From positions 1 through 50,906 of the forward strand of contig NZ_JNFC01000026.1 in NCBI RefSeq assembly GCF_000756385.1: DNA of 50,906 nt. Reading direction: 5' to 3'. Under the pieces are notes generated by a model, which saw only the letters and a program-made list of their open reading frames with translations, ran no database searches and had not been told where the DNA came from. The DNA is from Sphingopyxis sp. LC363 (GTDB taxonomy: Bacteria > Pseudomonadota > Alphaproteobacteria > Sphingomonadales > Sphingomonadaceae). The position numbers and the translations under genes are program-made. Shown piece after piece: positions 25,846-35,333 of this stretch. Numbering within the stretch: position 1 is the stretch's first letter; each line of letters opens with the position of its first letter.

Positions 25846-26580
25846 CTATAGCTTCGCGATCAGCGCCTGTGCCGCCGCCGGATTGCGGACCTTCGCGCCG
25901 GCGATGAAGAAGATATAGACGTCGCGGTCGCCCTTGGCCCATTCGCGCGCCTGCTTTGCCCATTTGTCGAGCGCCCGATCGTCGTAACCCGTTTCGACGT
26001 CGTCCTGACTGCGCTGGAGCCGGGCATAGGTGAAGTCGGCGGTCTGTTCGTCGATGCAGGGGAATTCGTCGCTGTCGGCGAAGACGATCGCCATGTTTCG
26101 TTCGCGAGCCAAGTCGATGAAGGCCGGATCGCGGAAGCTTTCATGGCGCACCTCGATCGCGTGACGCAGCGGAAGGCCGTCCTGCGTGTCGGGCAGCAGG
26201 TCGAGGAAGCCCGCGAAATCGTCGCGGTCGAATTTCTTGGTCGCCATGAATTGCCAGTGGATCGGGCCGAGCCGGTCGCCGAGCTTGGTCAGCCCCTGCG
26301 TCAGGAATTTCTCGATCGAGGCGGCGCCTTCCTTCAGCACCTTGCGGTTGGTGGTGAAGCGTGACGCCTTGACGCTGAATTTGAAGCCGTCGGGGACGGC
26401 TTCGGCCCAATTGGCGAAGGTTTCGGGTTTCTGGCTGCCGTAATAGGTGCCGTTGATCTCGATGCCCGTCAGGTGTTGCCCGGCGTATTCGAGCTCGCGT
26501 TTTTGCGGGAGGCCGGCGGGGTAGAAGGGGCCGCGCCACGGTTCGAAGGTCCAGCCTCCGACGCCGATATGGATGCTCAT
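25846..26580 (-). CDS. DUF72 domain-containing protein
   Basis: A 244-residue TIM-barrel protein of the DUF72 (YecE-like) family. The family start IHIGVGGWTFEPWRGPFYP, the EINGTYYGSQKPETFANW segment, FKFSVKASRFTT, and the C-terminal DRDVYIFFIAGAKVRNPAAA are all present. Its biochemical role is not established. The gene is preceded by a family C repeat and, beyond it, the purL 3' end on the same strand, so it may have its own promoter. A repeat arm lies 50 bases past its stop. Confidence 0.92.
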   Translation of the reverse strand: MSIHIGVGGWTFEPWRGPFYPAGLPQKRELEYAGQHLTGIEINGTYYGSQKPETFANWAEAVPDGFKFSVKASRFTTNRKVLKEGAASIEKFLTQGLTKLGDRLGPIHWQFMATKKFDRDDFAGFLDLLPDTQDGLPLRHAIEVRHESFRDPAFIDLARERNMAIVFADSDEFPCIDEQTADFTYARLQRSQDDVETGYDDRALDKWAKQAREWAKGDRDVYIFFIAGAKVRNPAAAQALIAKL

Positions 26581-26595
26581 GACTTCAACACCTCC

Positions 26596-26671
26596 GTCAT
26601 CCCGGCGAAGGCCGGGATATCATCGTCGCGTTACACCGCACCGGCGAGATTCCGGCCTTCGCCGGAATGAC
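26596..26671. repeat. 76-nt inverted repeat (family C, copy 2)
   Basis: Same arms and same overall length as 5416-5491. The distal arm has compensatory-looking changes (TTCCGG/GGAAT) and the centre is different. It sits between purL and the DUF72 gene. Confidence 0.85.
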
Positions 26672-26682
26672 GAGGTGGGTTG

Positions 26683-28938
26683 TTAAGCCAGCGCCGCGTC
26701 GGCTCCCATCAGGTTCGGGAAGAAGCCCTCATGCGCTTCGCGGAGTTCCGCCAGCGTCACCTGATGGTCGCTCTCGGGCAGTTCGAAGACGATGCGGTCC
26801 TTGATGGTGCGGCCGACCGGATCGACCGGCACGTCGGCGCGGCCCGCGGCGTCGAGGAAGTCGGCGAGGCAGGTGTCGCAGACGGTGACGAGATAGAGGC
26901 CCTGATCCTCGCCGAAGAAGCTTTCGGCCACGCCGAACGGCTGTTCTTCGCTGACCAGAACGCCGATGTTCGACTTGAGCGCCATTTCGGCGAGCGTCAC
27001 CGCCATGCCGCCGTCGGAAACGTCGTGGCAGGCGGTGATCCAGCCAGCGTTGATCGCGCCGCGGATGAAGTCGCCGGTGCGCTTTTCGGCCTTGAGGTCG
27101 ACCGGCGGGGGCGGGCCTTCTTCGCGGCCATGGATTTCGCGCAGCCAAACCGACTGGCCGAGGTGCCCGGCGCGTTCGCCGACCGCGAGGACGATGTCGC
27201 CGGTGCGCTTGAAGCCGATGCCGACCGCTTTGGCGAGGTCGTCGATCACGCCGACGCCGCCGATCGCGGGGGTGGGCAGGATCGCGCTGCCGCCGCCGGT
27301 CGCCTTGCTTTCGTTGTAGAGGCTGACGTTGCCCGACACGATCGGATAGTCGAGCGCGCGGCACGCCTGCGCCATGCCGTCGAGGCAGCCGGTGATCTGC
27401 CCCATGATTTCTGGACGCTGCGGATTGGCGAAGTTCAGGCAGTTGGTGATCGCGAGCGGGGTCGCGCCGACCGCGCTGATGTTGCGCCACGTCTCGGCGA
27501 CCGCCTGCTTACCGCCCTCGACCGGGTCGGCGTAGCAATAGCGCGGGGTGCAGTCGGTCGACATCGCGAGCGCGCGGTCGGTGCCGTGGATGCGGACGAG
27601 CGCGGCGTCGCCCCCGGTCTGCACCGTGTCGGCGCCGACCTGGCTGTCATATTGTTCCCAGATCCAGCGGCGGCTGGCGATATCGGGGGTGCCCATCAGC
27701 GTCTTGAGGTCGGCGGCGACGTCCTTCGTCTCGGGGATGTCGGTCAGCTCGGCCTGCTTCGGCGTCGGAACGTGCGGCCGGTCGTAGAGCGGCGCGTCGT
27801 CGGCGAGCGGCGCGAGCGGGATGTCGCAGACGATCTCGCCATGATGTTCGAGCACCATACGGCCGGTGTCGGTGACGGTGCCGATCACGGCGAAGTCGAG
27901 TTCCCATTTGTGGAAGATCGCTTTCGCAAATTCTTCCTTGCCGGGCTTCAGGACCATCAGCATGCGTTCCTGCGATTCCGACAGCATCATCTCGTACGCC
28001 GTCATGCCGGTTTCGCGCTGCGGCACATCGTCCATCTTGAGGTGGAGGCCGACGCCGCCCTTCGACGCCATCTCGACCGACGACGAGGTGAGGCCCGCGG
28101 CGCCCATGTCCTGAATCGCGACGATCGCATCCGACGCCATCAGCTCAAGACACGCCTCGATCAGCAGCTTTTCGGTGAAGGGGTCGCCGACCTGTACGGT
28201 CGGGCGCTTTTCCTCGGCATCCTCGCCGAAGTCGGCGCTGGCCATGGTGGCGCCATGGATGCCGTCGCGGCCGGTCTTCGAGCCGACATAGACGATCGGA
28301 TTGCCGACGCCCGATGCGGCCGAATAGAAGATCTTGTCCTGTTCGGCGACGCCGACGGTCATCGCGTTGACGAGGATATTGCCGTCATAGGCCTTGTGGA
28401 AATTGACCTCGCCGCCGACGGTGGGGACGCCGACGCAATTGCCGTAACCGCCGATGCCGTGGACGACGCCCGAGATGAGATGCTTCATCTTCGGATGGTC
28501 GGGGCGGCCGAAACGTAGCGCGTTGAGATTGGCGACGGGGCGCGCGCCCATCGTGAAGACGTCGCGGAGGATGCCGCCGACCCCGGTCGCCGCACCCTGA
28601 TAGGGTTCGATGTACGACGGGTGGTTGTGGCTCTCCATCTTGAAGATCGCGGCGAGCTTCTTGCCGTCCGGGCCTTCGCCGATGTCGATGACGCCGGCAT
28701 TTTCGCCGGGACCGCAGATCACCCATGGGGCTTCGGTGGGCAGTTTCTTCAAATGGAGGCGCGAGCTTTTGTAGCTGCAATGCTCCGACCACATGACCGA
28801 GAAGATGCCGAGTTCGACGAGGTTCGGCTCGCGCCCGAGCGCGGTGAGGACCCGCTCATATTCTTCGGGCGAGAGGCCGTGTTCGGCGACGATCTCGGGA
28901 GTGATGACGGAGGCGGGCGCGGCTGCTGTCTGAGTCAT
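26683..28938 (-). CDS. purL: phosphoribosylformylglycinamidine synthase subunit PurL
   Basis: Catalyses ATP-dependent amination of FGAR to FGAM in de novo purine synthesis, working with PurQ and PurS. At 751 residues this is the small (three-subunit) PurL type. Motifs seen: the N-terminal [14 protein letters not shown] with the catalytic His, [20 protein letters not shown] with ATP/metal contacts, [19 protein letters not shown], and the C-terminal [17 protein letters not shown]. purS and purQ are not in the window. The start [20 protein letters not shown] is the family N-terminus. Confidence 0.97.
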   Translation of the reverse strand: MTQTAAAPASVITPEIVAEHGLSPEEYERVLTALGREPNLVELGIFSVMWSEHCSYKSSRLHLKKLPTEAPWVICGPGENAGVIDIGEGPDGKKLAAIFKMESHNHPSYIEPYQGAATGVGGILRDVFTMGARPVANLNALRFGRPDHPKMKHLISGVVHGIGGYGNCVGVPTVGGEVNFHKAYDGNILVNAMTVGVAEQDKIFYSAASGVGNPIVYVGSKTGRDGIHGATMASADFGEDAEEKRPTVQVGDPFTEKLLIEACLELMASDAIVAIQDMGAAGLTSSSVEMASKGGVGLHLKMDDVPQRETGMTAYEMMLSESQERMLMVLKPGKEEFAKAIFHKWELDFAVIGTVTDTGRMVLEHHGEIVCDIPLAPLADDAPLYDRPHVPTPKQAELTDIPETKDVAADLKTLMGTPDIASRRWIWEQYDSQVGADTVQTGGDAALVRIHGTDRALAMSTDCTPRYCYADPVEGGKQAVAETWRNISAVGATPLAITNCLNFANPQRPEIMGQITGCLDGMAQACRALDYPIVSGNVSLYNESKATGGGSAILPTPAIGGVGVIDDLAKAVGIGFKRTGDIVLAVGERAGHLGQSVWLREIHGREEGPPPPVDLKAEKRTGDFIRGAINAGWITACHDVSDGGMAVTLAEMALKSNIGVLVSEEQPFGVAESFFGEDQGLYLVTVCDTCLADFLDAAGRADVPVDPVGRTIKDRIVFELPESDHQVTLAELREAHEGFFPNLMGADAALA

Positions 28939-29020
28939 GGCGCGCCTTTAGCCGCGCGCGGGCAAAACGAACAGACCCCATGATGCGAAAACATCATGGG
29001 GTCTGCGTCGGAGAGATCGG

Positions 29021-29317
29021 TCAGCGCGAGGCGAGGGTGGCGGGCTCGTTCTTGAGCGGTTCGACGTCGCGGAGCGCGAAGCTCACCTGCTGCGAGCCGA
29101 CGGTGCCGCGGACGCGACGGGCGCCGACGCGGAGCGTGAACGGCTTGCCGGTGCGTTCCTCGAAGCCGCTGATCACGCGGGTGTCGCCCACCTTGGTGAC
29201 GGTATAGCTGTAGGTCGAGCCTTCATGCTCGAAACGCTTGACCGCTTCGTCCTTGGCGAGCGCGGCGGTGGGTGCCAGCGCGATCAGGCCGAGGGCGGGG
29301 AGAATGAATTTTTTCAT
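29021..29317 (-). CDS. small exported protein of unknown function
   Basis: A 98-residue protein. A signal peptide (MKKFILPALGLIALAPTAAL, cut after ALA) precedes a small beta-rich domain with FEHEGSTYSYTVTKVGDTRV and RTGKPFTLRVGARRVRGTVG. I do not recognise a named family. AAGGA lies eight bases before the ATG, so the start is good; the much longer frame upstream crosses another gene and is rejected. It stands alone between purL and the YdjM-like gene, on the same strand as both. Confidence 0.8.
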   Translation of the reverse strand: MKKFILPALGLIALAPTAALAKDEAVKRFEHEGSTYSYTVTKVGDTRVISGFEERTGKPFTLRVGARRVRGTVGSQQVSFALRDVEPLKNEPATLASR

Positions 29318-29448
29318 GGTGCAAGTCCTTGTCGGTTGAACAAAACTTGCCTTCGAGCCCCTCTCTTCTTGTGCGGTGCAACATGGCGGGCGAGGCGCGC
29401 GCCAGCAATTGCAAAAAACAGAAGCGTGATTGCGCTGAAGCGAAGGGG

Positions 29449-30102
29449 TCAGCGGGTAAGGCGCCGCCGGCCCGCTCCCGCCCAAGCCGCGGTACCGGCA
29501 AGCAGAGCATAAGCGAAGAGCATCGTCGCCGGGATGGCGGGCGAATAGACCGGCTCCTTCGGGCCGAACCAGTCGGTCGCCTGCGCAAAGGCGAGAAGTC
29601 CGGCGAGAATCCACAGCCGGCGATTGCCCGCGGAGGCTTCGGTGCTGCGGGCATAATAGAGGAAGGCGCCACCGATCAGCAGTATTTCCAGCGGCATCGC
29701 GACCATCGGATGATTCCAGAGTCCGAGGCCCAGCTTCGGCGGTGCACCATAGAGTGTCAGGTCGGGGATATGGACGAGAAGGTCGATCAACCAGTGCGAG
29801 ACGACCACCAGCGCGGCGCCGATCGCAGCCTCGCGCCGCTTCGTGGCGAATTGGACCAGAAGGCCGAAGGCGACCGCCCATATCAGCGTGCCGAGCAGGC
29901 TGTGCGTATAGGGCATGTGGTGGAGGTCCATCGGGTTCATCGCGGCGATGCCGGGGACGATACGCATCGCTTCGATTCCCGGGATCAGCAGCAGCGCGAA
30001 GCCGATGTCGACAAGCTGCGCCGCGACGAACAGCGTTCCGAGCCCCGCCGCTCGTGGGCGGGCCGCGGCGACGAGCGCCGGGGCGAAATGGCCGATGAAC
30101 AT
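29449..30102 (-). CDS. YdjM-like membrane-bound metal-dependent hydrolase family protein
   Basis: A 217-residue polytopic membrane protein with about six hydrophobic segments. The diagnostic cluster is DLHHMPYTHSLLGTLIWA followed by VVVSHWLIDLLVHIPDL, a set of His/Asp residues at the membrane border as in the YdjM/DUF457 family of predicted metal-dependent hydrolases. The substrate is unknown. It is divergent from xseB across 73 bases. The arginine-rich C-terminus (GAGRRRLTR) faces the cytoplasm by the positive-inside rule. Confidence 0.78.
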   Translation of the reverse strand: MFIGHFAPALVAAARPRAAGLGTLFVAAQLVDIGFALLLIPGIEAMRIVPGIAAMNPMDLHHMPYTHSLLGTLIWAVAFGLLVQFATKRREAAIGAALVVVSHWLIDLLVHIPDLTLYGAPPKLGLGLWNHPMVAMPLEILLIGGAFLYYARSTEASAGNRRLWILAGLLAFAQATDWFGPKEPVYSPAIPATMLFAYALLAGTAAWAGAGRRRLTR

Positions 30103-30175
30103 GGCGCGACGCTATAGGGCAAAATCACCACGTCAAGCTTGACCACATGGGGGCGAAGGGGCCAAAGCAGGGGCC

Positions 30176-30439
30176 ATGACGGATACCCCCGACCCCGCTG
30201 TCGCTCCCGACATCGCCTCGCTGTCGTTCGAAGCCGCGATGGGCGAGCTCGAAACGATCGTGCGGCGGCTCGAAAGCGGCGACGTCAGCCTTGAGGAATC
30301 GGTCACGCTTTACGAGCGCGGCCATGCGCTGCGCGGCCATTGCGAAGCGCGGCTGGCGGCGGCGCAGGCGCGGATCGAGCAGGTCAGCCTGGGCGCCGAT
30401 GGCCGGCCCACGGGAACCACCCCCTTCGGCGAAGGCTGA
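30176..30439 (+). CDS. xseB: exodeoxyribonuclease VII small subunit
   Basis: An 87-residue protein that forms the coiled-coil arm of exonuclease VII and is needed for XseA activity on single-stranded DNA. The family block [20 protein letters not shown] followed by [17 protein letters not shown] is complete. xseA is not adjacent. It is followed five bases later by ispA, the usual xseB-ispA order, which supports both assignments. Confidence 0.95.
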   Translation: MTDTPDPAVAPDIASLSFEAAMGELETIVRRLESGDVSLEESVTLYERGHALRGHCEARLAAAQARIEQVSLGADGRPTGTTPFGEG

Positions 30440-30444
30440 TCCCC

Positions 30445-31365
30445 ATGGCGCTTGCGGACGACCAGCTTTCGCGGGGCACGCAATTGCTGCTGTCGACCCA
30501 GGCCGAGGTCGTGGCGGGGATCGACCGGTTATTCGACCAGTTGCTGCCCGTGCCCGCCGATCCGCGCGGACCGCTCTATGAAGCGATGCGCCATGCAGCG
30601 ATCGCGGGCGGCAAAAGGCTGCGGCCGCTACTCGTCCGCGCGGCGGGCGATCTTTTCCATGTCGATCGCGCGCTGACCTTGCGCGTCGGTGCGGCGGTCG
30701 AGGCGATGCACGTCTATTCGCTGATCCACGACGACCTGCCGTGCATGGACGACGACGACATGCGCCGCGGCAAGCCGACGGTGCACAAGGCGTTCGACGA
30801 GGCGACCGCGGTGCTTGCGGGCGATTCGCTCCACGCCCTCGCCTTCGAATGGCTGTGCGACCCGGTGACGAGCGCCGACCCCTTCGTGCGCGGCGAGCTG
30901 TGCTGCGAACTCGCGCGTGCCGCCGGGCCGGCGGGCATGGCGGGCGGGCAGATGATGGATCTCGCCGCCGAAACGTCGAACTTCGACCTGCCAACGGTGA
31001 CGCGGCTCCAGCAATTGAAGACCGGCGCGCTGATCGCCTTTTCGGTCGAGGCGGGGGCGATCCTCGCGCGGATTCCTGCCGAGGGCCGTCGGCCGCTGCG
31101 CGGCTATGCGCGCGACATCGGACTCGCCTTCCAGATCGCCGACGACATCATGGACGTCGAGGGCGACGAGGCGCTCGCGGGCAAGGCGCTGCACAAGGAC
31201 GAAGCGGCGGGCAAGGCGACCTTCGTGACGCTGATGGGGCTGGAGCGCGCGCGCGAACAGGCGACGTTGCTCGTCGATCAGGCGATCCAGCACCTCGCCG
31301 GCTTCGGCGAAGAGGCGGCGCTGCTGCGTGCGATCGCGCGCTATGTCGTGGAAAGGGACCGTTGA
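30445..31365 (+). CDS. ispA: polyprenyl (farnesyl) diphosphate synthase
   Basis: Condenses isopentenyl diphosphate with allylic diphosphates to make C15 prenyl diphosphate for quinones, undecaprenol and carotenoids. The 306 residues carry GGKRLRPLLV, the first aspartate-rich motif DDLPCMDDDDMRRG, GQMMDLAAE, the KTG motif, and the second aspartate-rich motif FQIADDIMD. The aromatic residues expected before the first motif are YSLIH, consistent with a short-chain product. I start at the ATG after the xseB stop; the upstream open frame overlaps xseB. The stop shares one base with the coaD start (TGATG). Confidence 0.95.
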   Translation: MALADDQLSRGTQLLLSTQAEVVAGIDRLFDQLLPVPADPRGPLYEAMRHAAIAGGKRLRPLLVRAAGDLFHVDRALTLRVGAAVEAMHVYSLIHDDLPCMDDDDMRRGKPTVHKAFDEATAVLAGDSLHALAFEWLCDPVTSADPFVRGELCCELARAAGPAGMAGGQMMDLAAETSNFDLPTVTRLQQLKTGALIAFSVEAGAILARIPAEGRRPLRGYARDIGLAFQIADDIMDVEGDEALAGKALHKDEAAGKATFVTLMGLERAREQATLLVDQAIQHLAGFGEEAALLRAIARYVVERDR

Positions 31366-31871
31366 TGCGGGTGGGGGTTTATCCGGGCACGTTCGATCCG
31401 ATCACGCTCGGCCATATGGACATCATCCGCCGCGGCGCGAAGCTGGTCGACCGGCTGGTCATCGGGGTGACGACGAACATCACCAAATCGCCGATGTTCG
31501 ACGATGACGAACGCATCGCGATGGTGAAAGCCGAGGTCGCGGCAATCGAGGGCGATATCCGCGTCGTCGGTTTCAACTCGCTGCTGATGGATTTTGCGAC
31601 GCGCGAGGGTGCGAGCGTGATCGTGCGCGGGCTGCGCGCGGTCGCCGATTTCGAATATGAATATCAGATGGCGGGGATGAACCAGCAACTCAACGACCGG
31701 ATCGAGACGATATTCCTGATGGCCGACGTCGGCTTGCAGCCGATCGCGTCGCGGCTCGTGAAAGAAATTGCGATCTTCGGCGGCGACATCCATAAATTCG
31801 TGACCCCCGCGGTGCGCGAGGCGGTTACCACGCGCATCGCCGAACGCGGCCTTCGCCAGGGCGAAGGGTGA
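31365..31871 (+). CDS. coaD: pantetheine-phosphate adenylyltransferase (CoaD)
   Basis: Adenylates 4'-phosphopantetheine, the penultimate step of CoA synthesis. The 168-residue protein has the nucleotidyltransferase motif YPGTFDPITLGHMDII with T/HxGH, then VIVRGLRAVADFEYEYQMAG and the ribose/phosphate-binding FLMADVGLQPIASRLVKEIA. The length fits the family. It is translationally coupled to ispA by TGATG and belongs to the xseB-ispA-coaD operon, which continues with the peptidyl-prolyl isomerase gene after 87 bases. Confidence 0.96.
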   Translation: MRVGVYPGTFDPITLGHMDIIRRGAKLVDRLVIGVTTNITKSPMFDDDERIAMVKAEVAAIEGDIRVVGFNSLLMDFATREGASVIVRGLRAVADFEYEYQMAGMNQQLNDRIETIFLMADVGLQPIASRLVKEIAIFGGDIHKFVTPAVREAVTTRIAERGLRQGEG

Positions 31872-31958
31872 TACCATCCATTGAGCGTTCAGCTTTTTCC
31901 AGCTAGGGCGCGCCGGACGGGGCGCAATTCCGGAATGTTACACAAAGGCCGATCCAGC

Positions 31959-32765
31959 ATGAAATCTTCCTTCCGCCCTTTGGTTTTGACGGCGATGGCG
32001 TTCGGTCTCGCGACGGCCGCCGTAGCGCAGGAAGCGCCGCCCGCACCCTCGCCGAACCCCGAAGGAAGCCAGCCGGTGCCGCCGGTGGAAACACCCGCTC
32101 CGGCGCCGGCCGAAACGCCCGCCCCCGCGTCCGAGGCGGCCGACGGGACGCCGGCGGCCGAAGCGCCCGCGGTCCCCGCAATGCCGCCCGAGCAATATAT
32201 GGGCGTCCCCGAATATATGCTCAACCTCGACCTCTCGACGGGCGGGCGCGTGGTGATCCAGCTTTACCCCAACGTCGCGCCGAACCATGTCGAGCGCATC
32301 AAGCAGCTTGCGCGCGCGGGCTTTTACGACGGGATCAAGTTCCACCGCGTGATCGACGGATTCATGGCGCAGACGGGCGACCCGACCGCGACCGGGCAGG
32401 GCGGCTCGCAGCTTCCCGACCTCAAGGCCGAATTCAACCCGACCCCGCATTTGCGCGGTACCCTGTCGATGGCGCGCGCGCAGAGCGAGGACAGCGCGAA
32501 CAGTCAGTTCTTCATCATGCTCCAGCCGCGCTTCTCGCTCGACCGCCGCTACACCGCCTTCGGCCGCGTCGTGTCCGGGATGCAATATATCGATGCGATT
32601 CATAAGGGCGAGCCGCCCGAAGTGATGTCGCGCATGGTCCAGGTTTCGGTCGCTGCCGACAACAAGCCGATGCCGCCGGCATCGATGCTGACCGAGACGG
32701 TGCCCGCGCCGGCCGTGGTGCCCACCGTGACGGCTGACGAGCTCAACGCCCCGATCAGCCAGTAA
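31959..32765 (+). CDS. cyclophilin-type peptidyl-prolyl cis-trans isomerase, exported
   Basis: A 268-residue exported foldase. A signal peptide (LTAMAFGLATAAVAQ, cut near AVA) is followed by a proline/alanine-rich linker of about 60 residues and then the cyclophilin domain (about 85-240): FYDGIKFHRVIDGFMAQTGD, GTLSMARAQSEDSANSQFFI, and FGRVVSGMQYIDAI. It assists folding of periplasmic proteins. I chose ATG 31959 preceded by AAAGG; ATG 31935 is possible. It is followed by queA after 24 bases, the usual PPIase-queA order. Confidence 0.93.
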   Translation: MKSSFRPLVLTAMAFGLATAAVAQEAPPAPSPNPEGSQPVPPVETPAPAPAETPAPASEAADGTPAAEAPAVPAMPPEQYMGVPEYMLNLDLSTGGRVVIQLYPNVAPNHVERIKQLARAGFYDGIKFHRVIDGFMAQTGDPTATGQGGSQLPDLKAEFNPTPHLRGTLSMARAQSEDSANSQFFIMLQPRFSLDRRYTAFGRVVSGMQYIDAIHKGEPPEVMSRMVQVSVAADNKPMPPASMLTETVPAPAVVPTVTADELNAPISQ

Positions 32766-32789
32766 TCCCGGGGAGGCGCGCGAACCATC

Positions 32790-33836
32790 ATGCGCGTCGA
32801 CGCCTTCGATTTCGAGCTGCCCAGTGAGCGCATCGCGCTGCGCCCCGCACGCCCGCGCGATGCGGCGCGCATGCTCGTCGTCGATGGCGGGGACATCAGG
32901 GATGCCGGGGTGCGCGACCTGCCGGCGTGGCTACGCCCCGGCGACTGCCTCGTCTTCAACGATACGCGCGTGATCCCTGCCCAGCTCGAGGGGCGTAGAG
33001 GCGACGCGAAAATCGGCGCCACGCTGCACAAGCGGATCGACCTCCGCCGCTGGCAGGCGTTCGTGCGCAACGCCAAGCGCCTGCGCGTGGGCGAGAGTGT
33101 CGATTTCGGATCGGGAGTCGAAGCGGTCGCCGAGGAAAGGCTGGCCGACGGCAGCTTCGTCCTTGCCTTCGCCGGCGACGAACCGGTCGAGCTGCTGCTT
33201 GAACGTGCGGGCACGATGCCGCTGCCCCCCTATATCGCGGGCAAGCGCGCGACCGATGCCGACGACCGCAGCGACTATCAGACGATGTTCGCGCGCGAGG
33301 ATGGCGCGGTCGCAGCGCCCACCGCCGCACTGCACTTCACACCGAAGCTGCTTGAAGCACTCGCGGCCGCCGGGATCGCGACCGAGACGCTGACCTTGCA
33401 CGTCGGCGCGGGTACCTTCCTGCCGGTCAAGGCCGACGACACCGACGATCATGTCATGCACGCCGAATGGGGACGGATCGGCGTCGACACCGCCGCGCGG
33501 CTGAACGCGGTGCGTGCGAAGGGCGGCCGCGTGATCGCGGTCGGCACCACCAGCCTGCGCCTGCTCGAAAGCGCGGCGCAGGATGACGGCACGATCGCAC
33601 CCTTCGCGGGCGACACCGCGATCTTCATCACCCCGGGCTATCGCTTCAAGGCGATCGACGGGCTGATGACCAATTTCCACCTGCCGCGCTCGACCTTGTT
33701 CATGCTGGTCAGCGCGCTGATGGGATTGGACATAATGCAGGCGGCCTATGCGCACGCCATTGCACATGACTATCGTTTCTACAGCTATGGCGACGCGAGC
33801 CTGTTACTGCCGCGTCAGAGCGACCGGTCCGCATAA
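32790..33836 (+). CDS. queA: tRNA preQ1(34) S-adenosylmethionine ribosyltransferase-isomerase (QueA)
   Basis: Transfers and rearranges the ribose of SAM onto preQ1 in tRNA to give epoxyqueuosine. The 348-residue protein shows [60 protein letters not shown], and [19 protein letters not shown], all hallmarks of the family. tgt, which acts before it in the same pathway and is often its neighbour, lies about 12 kb downstream on the same strand. The last 22 bases overlap the convergent MerR gene. Confidence 0.97.
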   Translation: MRVDAFDFELPSERIALRPARPRDAARMLVVDGGDIRDAGVRDLPAWLRPGDCLVFNDTRVIPAQLEGRRGDAKIGATLHKRIDLRRWQAFVRNAKRLRVGESVDFGSGVEAVAEERLADGSFVLAFAGDEPVELLLERAGTMPLPPYIAGKRATDADDRSDYQTMFAREDGAVAAPTAALHFTPKLLEALAAAGIATETLTLHVGAGTFLPVKADDTDDHVMHAEWGRIGVDTAARLNAVRAKGGRVIAVGTTSLRLLESAAQDDGTIAPFAGDTAIFITPGYRFKAIDGLMTNFHLPRSTLFMLVSALMGLDIMQAAYAHAIAHDYRFYSYGDASLLLPRQSDRSA

Positions 33837-34567
33837 ACGGCCATCGCCTCGGCAATAAACTCCGGACATCCCGGCAATTCCGCATCGTCATAGGTACCCC
33901 GAAATTCCGGGTTCTCGACATAATGGCGTCCGAGGCCCTTGAATGCCGCGGCGTCGGGTGACCAGCTGTGCGAGACCCAGCGATAATGGCGGTCGGTCAC
34001 CGCCTGCACCGCGTCGGACGCGGGATCGACGCCCTCGCGGAACAGGCGCTGGAAATCGGCGCGGATCGCCTCCATTTCCGCCTGAATCGCGGCCACCTGA
34101 TCCTTGCTGAACGTCCGTGCCTTTGCCTGGGCGGCTGCGACAGCATCCTCGCCCCAAAATTCCTCGGCCTCGCGCTGCCAGCGGTCGCGCGTTTCGGGAG
34201 CGATGCCGGCGTAATAGTCGTTGTCGTTCATGTCCTCGTCCTTTTCCAATGATGCGATCGTGCGATCGATGGTGCGGATGAGGGTCCGGTAATGGCCGAT
34301 CCGGCCTTCAAGCGCCGCGCGATGCTCATGCAGTGCGGCCAGCGGGTCGAAGGCCGGATCGTCGAGCACGGCGGCGATCTCTGCCAGCGGCAGGCCGAGC
34401 TCGCGGAAAAAGAGGATCTGCTGCAGCCGCAGCAATTCCTCCCTGCCGTAGTAGCGATAGCCGTTGGTGCCGACATGGCCGGGCTTCAGCAGGCCGATGG
34501 CATCATAATGATGCAGCGTCCTGACGCTGGTACCCGCTGCCTTCGCCACTTGCCGAACCGTCCGCAT
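33815..34567 (-). CDS. MerR family regulator with TipAS domain
   Basis: A 250-residue regulator. The N-terminal MerR winged helix (about 1-70: [40 protein letters not shown]) and dimerisation helix (to about 110) lead into a TipAS drug-sensing domain (about 125-245, [20 protein letters not shown] and [19 protein letters not shown]). Such proteins bind thiopeptides or other amphipathic drugs and turn on resistance genes. No transporter is adjacent. The 3' end overlaps queA by 22 bases on the opposite strand, an unusual junction that may mark the edge of inserted DNA. Confidence 0.9.
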   Translation of the reverse strand: MRTVRQVAKAAGTSVRTLHHYDAIGLLKPGHVGTNGYRYYGREELLRLQQILFFRELGLPLAEIAAVLDDPAFDPLAALHEHRAALEGRIGHYRTLIRTIDRTIASLEKDEDMNDNDYYAGIAPETRDRWQREAEEFWGEDAVAAAQAKARTFSKDQVAAIQAEMEAIRADFQRLFREGVDPASDAVQAVTDRHYRWVSHSWSPDAAAFKGLGRHYVENPEFRGTYDDAELPGCPEFIAEAMAVYADRSL

Positions 34568-34640
34568 TCACCGTCTCCTCATCGCGGGACGGACCTATCG
34601 GGGATGACGCAGCGTGAGGGTCAAGCCTTTTTGCGCGCGC

Positions 34641-35333
34641 CTAATATTCGATCGTGATCCGGACCTTGCCGGGCTCTACGCCGGCCAGCATGGCGATTGC
34701 TTCGCGGCTCGTCTCGATCAGTTCATGCAGCCGGTTCGTCGTCACCGACGGTTCGGTCGAAGCGGCGGCGGGCGCTCCGGCAAGAAGCTCGCGTTCGGAT
34801 ACGCCAAACACGTCGGCGAGCGCGATCAGATTGCTGCGGCGCGGCATCGTCTTGCCGCTTTCCCATGCCCAGATGCTCGGCTTGCTGAAGCCCGTCCGGT
34901 TCGACAGCTCGACGCGGCTGAGACCGCGTTCCTGCCGCAACCGAAGCAGCCGGTCGGCCAGCAACTCGCTGTCCGCCGCGACGGTGGCGGGATCGACGTC
35001 CTGCGGAAGTGGATTGCGGAGCTGCGCGGCGCTGAGCGCTGCGCGCGAGATCGGCCGGTCGAAACGGCAACCGGCGAGCGCCTCGCTGCGCCACACGATG
35101 GTCGCCGTGCAGTCGGGCGTTTCAGGCAAACTCACCGCGATCCGCTGGCCAATCTCTAGATCGGAAGTGGTTTCGATCAGCATGCCGGTGGCCGACAAAT
35201 TGTGAATGATGACGGTGGCGCCCTCATCGCCATCGAGCGACCCCGAGGTTTCCAGCCGCATGTGCATGCGCGCGGCGCCGCGCGCTCCGTCGGCGGCGTC
35301 CTTTTCCTGTTCGATCATCGCGTGAATGGGCAT
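34641..35333 (-). CDS. PilZ-HTH (XRE) fusion regulator, paralog 1
   Basis: A 230-residue protein. The PilZ domain occupies about residues 15-110 with both c-di-GMP motifs: R18GAAR22 (RxxxR) and NLSATG at 45-50 (NxSxxG). An XRE-type HTH follows at about 125-185 (LLRLRQERGLSRVELSNRTG, SKPSIWAWESGKTMPRRSN). The last about 30 residues (REAIAMLAGVEPGKVRITIE) are conserved in the second paralog at 42.3 kb. By family knowledge it should bind c-di-GMP and DNA; the target is inferred to be the divergent pilus locus next to it. ATG 35318 is an alternative start. Confidence 0.88.
   Translation of the reverse strand: MPIHAMIEQEKDAADGARGAARMHMRLETSGSLDGDEGATVIIHNLSATGMLIETTSDLEIGQRIAVSLPETPDCTATIVWRSEALAGCRFDRPISRAALSAAQLRNPLPQDVDPATVAADSELLADRLLRLRQERGLSRVELSNRTGFSKPSIWAWESGKTMPRRSNLIALADVFGVSERELLAGAPAAASTEPSVTTNRLHELIETSREAIAMLAGVEPGKVRITIEY

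Noticed and set aside
26680..28518. Open frame of 612 codons opposite purL
   Set aside because: A mirror of the purL codon structure; rich in D, R, A and V with no recognisable domain.
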